This document shows positions 1 to 7,800 of a DNA stretch of 13,093 nucleotides, one piece after another (within the stretch, counting starts at the first letter, position 1; each line of letters starts with the position of its first letter). This stretch comes from Chloroflexota bacterium (lineage in GTDB: Bacteria > Chloroflexota > Anaerolineae > Anaerolineales > Villigracilaceae). A program made the translations under genes and the position numbers. The stretch is taken from positions 1 through 13,093 of the forward strand of contig JACPVB010000065.1 of NCBI GenBank assembly GCA_016191985.1. Direction: 5' to 3'. The notes under the pieces are model-generated. The model ran no database searches and was not told the origin of the DNA. It saw only the letters and a list, made by a program, of their open reading frames with translations.

Positions 1-32
1 CTTGGTCGAGAGTTCAAATCTCTCCCTCGGCA
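1..32 (+). tRNA. 3' end of a tRNA gene (partial, anticodon outside window)
   Basis: The window opens inside a tRNA. A T-arm is visible: stem GAGAG (8-12), loop TTCAAAT (13-19) and stem CTCTC (20-24). It is followed by the 3' acceptor strand CCTCGGC (25-31) and discriminator A at 32. The bases after the discriminator are CTC, so CCA is not fully encoded and would be added enzymatically. The implied 5' acceptor strand GCCGAGG fits tRNA-Leu or tRNA-Thr among others. Without the anticodon or the complete variable region the identity stays open. A strong terminator follows directly at 40. Confidence 0.8.
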
Positions 33-39
33 CTCAATG

Positions 40-68
40 GACCGCCGCCACTGGCGGTCTTTTCTTTT
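40..68 (+). terminator. Rho-independent terminator of the tRNA (copy 1)
   Basis: A 7-bp GC-rich stem, GACCGCC (40-46) with GGCGGTC (53-59), has the 6-nt loop GCCACT and is followed by the tract TTTTCTTTT (60-68). It lies 8 nt after the tRNA discriminator base and is the natural terminator of that tRNA transcript. Confidence 0.85.
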
Positions 69-115
69 GGTCGACATTTCGCAGGCTCAACAAATCCCTC
101 CCTCGGCACTCAATG

Positions 116-144
116 GACCGCCGCCACTGGCGGTCTTTTCTTTT
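116..144 (+). terminator. Rho-independent terminator (copy 2, identical)
   Basis: This is an exact duplicate of the first terminator, 76 bp downstream: stem 116-122 with 129-135, T-tract 136-144. It belongs to the second unit of the tandem array and has no complete gene of its own in front of it. Confidence 0.8.
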
Positions 145-191
145 GGTCGACATTTCGCAGGCTCAACAAATCCCTCCCTCGGCACTCAATG

Positions 192-221
192 GATTGCCGC
201 CACTGGCGGTCTTTTCTTTTT
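192..221 (+). terminator. Rho-independent terminator (copy 3, diverged but still paired)
   Basis: The third copy has stem GATTGCC (192-198) with GGCGGTC (205-211) and T-tract 212-221. Two C-to-T changes against copies 1 and 2 (positions 194 and 195) turn two C-G pairs into U-G wobble pairs in the RNA, so the hairpin can still form. Confidence 0.75.
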
Positions 222-389
222 CGATCCCTCAATAAAAGCAGCCAACGCCAAATCGATTCCACTGCTACAATTGACTCATATGAGCGCTTTGCGGGCAGGT
301 TTGAGCAGCCTGCAAAGTGACAAACTACGGGTTTGCAAGGATGCGCAACCTGTACTATCATAGAAACATCCATTGATAGGGAGGCTGCC

Positions 390-968
390 GTGAAACGTTT
401 TTTGCCTGTATTACCTGTTTTCGTTTTAATCTTCTTTAGTTCTTGTGGTGTGGAAAGCTCAACGGTGTCGCCGGACACAGGCACTGCGGTGGGGTTGACA
501 CAAACAGCAGCCATGTGGACGGCCACACCCATTACACCATCTCCCACGACTTTGCCAAATCAAGCCGTAATTGTAGATGCGCTCAATGGCGCGTTGAGAG
601 GCAGTGATCCCCTGCGGGACGCGCTTGATGCAAAATTCCATGTGGCCGATGTGGGTTTCGATGCCAATGGCAACCCGCCCCTCTTAATCACATTGCGAGT
701 GCATGTTGAATGCGAATGGGTAATCAGGCCAGCCTGTACACCAGAACGGGCCTTTGTAGTCCTGATCCATGCTTTCGAGAAGGAAGGCGTTCGCAAAAAG
801 GTGGTTGAGCAGATTCCAACAACCATTGAATTTATTCAGGTTGACGCATTCGACCATATGACACAAATCGGTTCTCTTGGGATTCGCTGGCAGGACGTCC
901 TGGCATTCACAAAAGGTGAAATTACCAGCGATCAATTGGCTGTGCGGGTGATCCATTTCAGTCCATAA
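390..968 (+). CDS. Putative lipoprotein of unknown function
   Basis: I do not recognise the family. The product is 192 residues when started at the GTG at 390, which has a good ribosome binding site (GGAGG, 380-384, 5 nt upstream). The upstream TTG at 333 is rejected because it would put 19 non-signal residues before the signal peptide. Residues 1-19 form a lipoprotein signal: basic MKR start, hydrophobic stretch, then FSSC with Cys19 as the likely lipidated residue (the lipobox is slightly atypical, with Phe at -3). A Thr/Pro-rich linker at residues 38-56 (TAAMWTATP and following) would tether a globular domain (about 58-192) outside the membrane. C108 and C116 could form a disulfide. The gene sits 9 bp before the metallopeptidase gene and probably shares its transcript. 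Lipid anchoring is a confident inference; the biochemical role is unknown. Confidence 0.8.
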   Translation: MKRFLPVLPVFVLIFFSSCGVESSTVSPDTGTAVGLTQTAAMWTATPITPSPTTLPNQAVIVDALNGALRGSDPLRDALDAKFHVADVGFDANGNPPLLITLRVHVECEWVIRPACTPERAFVVLIHAFEKEGVRKKVVEQIPTTIEFIQVDAFDHMTQIGSLGIRWQDVLAFTKGEITSDQLAVRVIHFSP

Positions 969-977
969 ATCCATCTC

Positions 978-1646
978 ATGCACACTCAAATCAACAAACT
1001 GATCCGCAGTAAACGACGGACGATTGCGCTCATCGTCGAGAGGGATGGTAGTCTCACGGTCCGTGCGCCGAGGCGGGCAGGGACTGCCGTCATAGAAGCC
1101 TTTATTCAGGAAAAGCAGGATTGGATCCTGCGTACGCGGGAGAAAATCCTCTCGTTGGTGGAGAGGCCAAAGAGGGAGTATCTAAATGGGGAGATGTTTT
1201 TATTTTTGGGAAACGAGTACGAATTGAGGCTGGTCGGCTCGCAGCGGCCCGCGCTGCAATTCGAGAATGGTTTTTCACTGGGGAGCGCAGCGCAAAAGAA
1301 GGGCGAGCGGGTCTTTTCGCAATGGTACAAGGAACAGGCTTTTGCCGTGCTTTCGGAGCGGGTGAGGATATTCTCGGCGCAATATGGATTTACGCCAAAG
1401 CAGGTGAAGATTTCATCTGCCAAAACGCGTTGGGGATCATGCAGCCCGGATGGGACATTAAATTTCACCTGGCGGCTGGTGATGGCTCCGTTGGATGTGG
1501 TCGATTATGTGGTTGTGCATGAACTGGCGCATTTGCGGGTGAAGGATCATTCCAGCAGGTTTTGGCGGGAGGTGGAAAAAATTTTGCCCGATTACAAGGA
1601 ACGCAGAAAATGGCTGCGCGTGCACGGTGAAAAATTGAATCTGTGA
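978..1646 (+). CDS. YgjP/DUF45-family (SprT-like) zinc metallopeptidase
   Basis: The product is 222 residues, a usual length for the YgjP-like metal-dependent hydrolase family (DUF45). The zincin signature HELAH lies at residues 181-185; H181 and H185 are the expected zinc ligands, E182 the catalytic base, and H191 in KDHSSRFW the likely third ligand. The conserved family motif TRWGSC is at 150-155, and the tail LPDYKERRKWLR (203-214) is also typical. No signal peptide or membrane segment is visible, so it should be cytoplasmic. The natural substrate of this family is poorly defined; in several bacteria such genes sit next to restriction or DNA-repair genes, but here the neighbours do not show that. 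The ATG at 978 has no clear Shine-Dalgarno sequence. It follows the lipoprotein stop by 9 bp, which suggests translational coupling. Confidence 0.9.
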   Translation: MHTQINKLIRSKRRTIALIVERDGSLTVRAPRRAGTAVIEAFIQEKQDWILRTREKILSLVERPKREYLNGEMFLFLGNEYELRLVGSQRPALQFENGFSLGSAAQKKGERVFSQWYKEQAFAVLSERVRIFSAQYGFTPKQVKISSAKTRWGSCSPDGTLNFTWRLVMAPLDVVDYVVVHELAHLRVKDHSSRFWREVEKILPDYKERRKWLRVHGEKLNL

Positions 1647-1793
1647 TTCTTTTCGGGGAGGGTGGCAGAATCCACTTTGAGGGTGGAAAATGAAATTTGG
1701 GGACCGGGCAGGCAAAGGCGGGGAGAGAGGCGCGGGGGTTTGCATCCAAGCAAGGCGGGTAGGGAAATCCCCAATGGAAAATACCGCTTTACC

Positions 1794-1817
1794 GTGTGAA
1801 AATTGTATTGTTCGCAC
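1794..1817. promoter_or_regulatory. Imperfect inverted repeat upstream of the giant kinase (possible operator)
   Basis: GTGTGAA (1794-1800) pairs with TTCGCAC (1811-1817) across a 10-nt AT-rich spacer (one G-T wobble). It ends 20 bp before the chosen kinase ATG, inside the 191-bp gap after the metallopeptidase gene. It could be a transcription-factor site or a leader hairpin near the ribosome binding site. I cannot assign a regulator or place a convincing promoter around it. The rest of 1647-1793 is purine-rich, without a clear terminator or gene. Confidence 0.3.
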
Positions 1818-1837
1818 AAGTTGTATGGAGTGTTCTT

Positions 1838-4800
1838 ATGGTTCCCAAAATGACAAAAATTCAATTGGAAGCGGAGTTGGAAAAGGCGAAAAAACGCATT
1901 GCCGCGCTGGAAGGTCAGGACCTTGCGGCGAGCGTGCAGAACAAGGCTGAAATTTATTATCACTCGCTTTTCGAGCAAACACACGACGCCGTATTCATCC
2001 TGGATTTGGAGGGACATCACCTGAAGGCAAACCAGCGCGCCGCCGATATGCTGGGATACAAGCCGGGGGAATTGCAGGGACTTTCGGTTTCCGACACTTC
2101 CGCAGAGCAGGAGAAAAGCAGGGATGTGGTGAAGCGGCTGTTAAAAGGCGAGCACATTCCATCCTATGAACGCATTTTTCTTAAAAAAGATGGCAGCCAC
2201 ATACTCGTTGAGATCAATGTTGAATTAGTAAAAGATGCCGACGGGAACCCGCTTCATATCCAAAGCGTGGTGCGGGATATTGCCGAACGGAAAGCGGCGG
2301 AAGAGGCTTTGAAGGAGAGCGAAGAAAGATACCGAAACATTGTGGAAGACATGCCCGCCATGGTTTGCCGCTTCAAGGCGGATGGGGTCTTAACGTTCAT
2401 CAACTCCTTTTATTGCGAGTACTTCAACATGCCGCACGATGAACTTTTGGGGAGCAATCTTTTCTTGCTTGTTCCAGAAGCTGAGAAGGAATTGGTGAGA
2501 GAAAAATATCTCTCGCTTAACAAGGAAAAACCTTTTATCACCTACGAATACAAGACCACCGATGGGAACGGCAGGGTGTGCTGGCAGCGGTGGACGGACC
2601 GCGCGTTGTTCAACGACAAAGGCGAAATCGTGGAGTATCAATCGGTTGGGGAGGATATTACAGAGAGGAAGGAAGCGGAACAGCAACTAGCGGAAAGCGA
2701 GGCGCGCCTCCGAGTGTTGATCGCAAACACGGGCGACCTCATCATTGTCATAGACGAAGAAGGCAGGATTAAATTTGCCAGCCCATCTTCGGAGTGGATT
2801 TTGGGATATCAGCCGGAAGAGGTTTTTGGCAAGCGCTTTACGGAATGGGCGCATCCGGACGACCTGGCGGAAATCATGGCGGCTTTCCAAAGCCGTAAAC
2901 AACAGCCGGGCATCGCTCCTCAAACCATTCAGGTACGCGGGCTTCACAAGGATGGTTCCTGGCGGTATTTGGAGGCGCTGGGAACTAACCTACTGGACGA
3001 TCCATCCATCCGCGGAATTGTATTGAACATCCGCGATGTGACAAAGCAGAAACGCGCCGAACTGGAAAAGCAGGCCTTGTATGAGATCATGCAGGGGATG
3101 GCTTTATCCAAAAACCTGAGTGAGTTTCTGGGCCTGGTGCATTTTTCGATAGGCCGTGTGATTCGGGCAAACAATCTCTTCGTCACTTTACACAACACGT
3201 CCACCGGATTATTTGAAGATGTCTATTGTGTGGATGAATATGACGAGCCGATGGAGCCATCCAGCCGTGAAGGAACGTTGACCGCTTATATTTTCCGCAC
3301 CGGTAATCCCCTGCTTGTAAGCGAGGAAAGATTCAAGGAATTGTCCGCTGCGGGGGAGGTGGAACTGGTCGGGACGGATTCAAAATCGTGGATCGGGGTC
3401 CCGTTGAAAACCGCAGGGAAGACCATTGGGGTGATGGCGATTCAGGATTATGAAACGGAAAACCTGTATTCCGAAAGGGAGCTGGCCTTCCTCGCCTCTA
3501 TCTCAGGGCAGGTTGCCTCTGCTGTCGAGCGGAAACAAGCTGAGGAACGGTTGCACGAAAGTGAAAAGCGCTTCTCGAGCGCGTTTGAAAATGCGGCCAT
3601 TGGCATGGCGCTGGTTTCGCCACGGGGCCGCTGGCTGAAAGTGAACCAGGCATTATGCAGTATTGTCGGTTACACAGATAATGAATTAATGAGTATGTCA
3701 TTTCAGGAAATAACATACCCGGATGATCTGAATGCCGACCTGGAACTTCTACAGCAAACACTGGAGGGAACGCGGCAGACCTACCAGATGGAGAAACGCT
3801 ATATCCATAAGAATGGGCAGATGGTCTGGGTATCGCTGAATGTCTCTCTGGTGCGCAATGAAAACGGGGAGCCGTTGTATTTTATTTCGCAAATTCAGGA
3901 TGTTACCGAGCGCAAACGGGCGGATGAAAAATTCCGTGGGTTGTTAGAGTCCGCGCCGGATGCGGTTGTGGTTGCGGATGAATTTGGGAAAATCGTTTTG
4001 GTCAATTCTCAAACTGAAAACCTTTTTGGCTATAACCGCACTGAAATCATCGGACAGCCGATTGAAATCCTGATACCGGAACGCCTTCGTGAGAAACACC
4101 TTTCACACCGCGCTGGATATGCCATTGATTCCAATACCCGCCCCATGGGGGTTGGCATTGATCTTTACGGACAGCGCCATGATGGGAGTGAGTTCCCTGT
4201 GGAGATCAGCCTGAGTCCGCTGCAAACAGAAACAGGGACTCTGATCAGTGCATCGATCCGCGATATTTCCGAACGCAAACGGATCGAGAATGTGCTGCGT
4301 GAAAGCGAGGAAAAATACCGCCTGCTTATTGAAAATGCAAGCGAAGCCCTGTACGTTGTTCAAAATGGGCGCATTGTGTTTGCCAACCCCATGTTCGAAA
4401 AAATAGCGCAGGTGCCTGAATCCGAATTGATCGGTATGAACATCCTGGATTTCATCCCCTCGCCGAAAGACCGTATGACGGCCATCCGAAGCCAGCAGCG
4501 ATTGCTGCGTGGGAACATAGAAAAGACACAAAATGAGTATAAAGTAAGGCTACGATCAGGAGAGGAATTGTGGGTCAACGTCAGCGAGGTTCGGACCGCC
4601 TGGAAGGGAGACCTGGCTGTACTTACCTTTGCCACCGACATCACCAGGCATAAATTGGCCGAGGAAGCATTACGCCGCGCCGAGGAAAAATATCGCACGA
4701 TTTTTGAAAACTCGCTGGAAGGAATTTTTCAAAGCACGCCAGCCGGTCGCTACATCACTGTGAACCCTGCCCTGGCCCGCATGTTGGGCTACGACTCTCC

Positions 4801-7800
4801 GGAAGACCTGATCGCCAGTGTCACCGATATTGGAAAACAAATATACAGCGACTCCGCGATTCGCGCCGAACACATCCGCCAATTAAAGGAACACGGCGGC
4901 AACCTGACCGGTTTTGAATACCAGGCGCGTTGCAAGGATGGCAGGGTGATCTGGGTTTCGGAGAACGTGCATTCCATACAGGACGCCGACGGCACGCTGC
5001 TCTACTTTGAAGGCACCGTTGAAAATATTTCATCCCGCAAGCTGGCTGAAGAGACCCTGCGTGAAAGCGAAGCCAGGCTGAACCGCGCCCAGGCCGTGGC
5101 CCACACTGGCAGTTGGGATATGGACGTTAAGAGAAATATCCTTACCTGGTCCGCGGAAACCTATCGCATCTTTGGTATGGACCCCGGGTCATCGCTCACC
5201 TTCGAAGCATTCCTTGCACACGTTCATCCCGATGATGTGGAATTTGTGGATCGTGCCTGGCAGGCCGCTTTACAAGGCGCGCCTTATGATGTTGAGCACC
5301 GCATTCTTGTGGGGCAGGAGGTGAAATGGGTGCGCGAGCGCGCCGAATTGGAAACCGACCCAGACGGCAGTGCCCTGCGCGGCATCGGGACCGTTCAAGA
5401 CATCTCTGAGCGCAAGCAGGCTGAAGAAGCGCTGCGAAACAGGGAAGCTTCGTTACAGGCGATTCTACAATCCACTGCGGATGGCATTCTGGCTGTCAAC
5501 TCTGAAAACAAGGTGCTTTATTCGAATGAACGTTTTGTCGAGATGTGGTTGATTCCGCAATCCATCCTGGCCAGCAACGATGACTCGGTTCTTCTTCAAT
5601 ATGTTCTCGATCAACTCGCCGATCCTGAAGAATTTCTCAAGCAGGTTCAGGAATTGTATCAGTCGGATAAAGATAGTTTCGACACGCTGTATTTTAAAGA
5701 TGGAAGGGTATTCGAGCGGCTATCGCATCCGATGCTGGCAGGTACGAAGGGACTGGGCAGGGTCTGGTCGTTTCGCGACATCACCGAACGCAAGCAAGCG
5801 GAGGTCAAACTAAACGAGAGCGAGCAGCGCTATCGCAGTCTGTTCGAGGGGTCGCCCATCCCGCTTTGGGAGGAGGATTTTTCAGAGGTAAAAAAATATC
5901 TCGATTCTCTGAAACAACAGGGGGGTACAGATTTCCGCGCCTATTTTAGGGAGCACCCTGAAATGGTGCGTGAATTAAATAAAATGATCAACGTATTGGG
6001 CGTAAACCAGGCCACACTGGACATGTATCGCGCAAAGGACCTGGAATCTTTCCTCGAATACATACAGGAACCAAACCAGGGCGAGCTTGACAACAACCAT
6101 GAGGATTTTATCGCCATCGCCGAAGGCAGGATCAACAATCGGTGGGATGGAGCGGATAAAACCCTCACGGGCGAGCCGCTTGAAATCAGCCTGAGCTGGT
6201 CTGTGATCCCCGGCTATGAACATGACTATTCAAAGGTTATCGTCACAACGTATGACATCACGGAACGAAAACTTGCAAATGACAAAATAAAGGAAAGCGA
6301 GCAGCGCTACCGCAGTTTGTTTGAGGATTCGCCCATCTCGCTGTGGGAGGATGATTATTCCGCGGTAAAACAAAAAATAGATGAATTAAGGCGCGCAGGC
6401 GTTACAGATTTTGAAACTTATTTCGAAAAGCATCCTGAAATTGCGGCTGAATGTACATCCCTCATCAAAATTCTGGATGCCAACAAGGCCTCTGTAAAAT
6501 TATTTAATGCAAAAAACAAGGAGGAATTGCTGGCAAATACCAGTCGCTTCCTGGATGCAGAGGTGATTGGCTATCGTGGCTTGATAAATTTTGCAAAGGG
6601 CCTGCCCCACTTCGAATGGGAGGGACTCAATAGGAAATTAACCGGTGAATTAATGAACCTCAGACTCACCTGGTCTGTGGCGCCGGGGCACGAGGAAGAC
6701 CTGTCCAAGATTATTATTTCAATTACCGATATCACCGAAACCAAGCGGGCAAATGAAACCCTTAAGGAAAGCGAGCAACGCTACCGCAGTCTGTTCGAGA
6801 ATTCTCCCATCTCCCTGTGGGAGGAGGATTTCTCGGCAGTCCAGCAAAAAATGGATACATTGAGGAGCGAAGGCATCACGGATTTTGAGGCATATTTTAC
6901 AGAACACCCGGAAGTGGTTTCTGAATTTGCGTCGCTCGTCAAAATCCTGGATGTGAACAAGGCTTCAATAACGTTGTTCAAGGCAAAGGAAAAGGCCGAA
7001 CTTCTGTCAAATCTGGGCGAGCTTATCACGATCCCAGCCCAGCAGTTTAAGTATGAATTGATCCAGATTTCAAAGGGAATTACCCGTTTTGAACGCGAGA
7101 CGATCAACAGAGACCTGAGCGGCGGGATCATAAATGTCCATCTCACCTGGTCTGTGGCGCCTGGCTATGAAAATAGCCTGTCCAAAGTGATTATCTCGAT
7201 CATTGACATCACCGAACGAAAACGGGCCGAGGCGGAGATCGACCGTCAGCTTTCCGAGTTGGAAACGCTGTATGAAAGCGGGCTTGCCATCAGCAGCCTG
7301 ATCACTCCCAGAGAGATCGCCCAAAAAGTGATCGAGGTGCTCGACCGCCGCATGAACTGGCATCACATTGCCATTCGTGAATACCAGTCTGAAACCAACA
7401 GCGTGGCGTTGATCGGGTTCAACCGACCAGACGTCAGCGCGGAAGAGGCGGAGGAGTTCATCGTCAAAATGAACCAGATCATTGCCAATCCCGGCCAGGG
7501 GTTGAGCGGCTGGGTGACGCTGAACGGAAAACCCGCCCGGGTGGGCAATGTAAAAACAGACGAACGATATGCGGATGTATTCTCTGAAATCCTCTCCGGG
7601 CTGTATGTGCCGCTCGTCGTTGGTGAGCGGGTGATCGGTTCCATTTCCGTCGAAAGTGAAGTGGAAAATGCCTTCACCGAGCAGGACGAGCGTCTGCTGG
7701 TGACCCTGGCGGGGCAGGCCGCTGTTGCGATTGAAAACGCAAACCTGTTCATGATGACCCAGCGTGAAATCCTGGATCGCAAACAGGCGGAATTCCTGTT

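Larger units (their letters stand above)
25..220 (+). repeat. 76-bp tandem repeat carrying tRNA tail plus terminator (about 2.6 units)
   Basis: Positions 25-100 and 101-176 are identical over 76 bp. A third partial unit (177-220) has only the two terminator-stem substitutions before the sequence diverges. Each unit begins with the tRNA acceptor 3' strand CCTCGGCA, continues through the terminator, and ends with GGTCGACATTTCGCAGG and a TCAACAAATCCCTC stretch. That last part resembles a decayed tRNA T-arm region. No full tRNA could be encoded inside the later units, so they look like relics of tRNA tandem duplication or of repeated use of the tRNA 3' end as an integration site. Confidence 0.85.

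Noticed and set aside
25..220. Possible CRISPR array in the tandem repeats
   Set aside because: The units are contiguous 76-bp duplicates with no variable spacers, and each contains a tRNA tail and a terminator.
294..358. Possible promoter for the lipoprotein gene (TACTAT at 353-358 with TTTGCA at 332-337)
   Set aside because: The spacing between the boxes is 15 bp and both boxes are weak, so it is not listed as a feature.
333..389. Upstream TTG start for the lipoprotein gene
   Set aside because: It would place 19 residues ahead of a clear signal peptide; GTG at 390 has a GGAGG site at proper spacing.
2..547. Short open frames across the tRNA/terminator array, on both strands
   Set aside because: They are products of the tandem repeat and terminator hairpins, lack ribosome binding sites, and one runs antisense through the lipoprotein gene.
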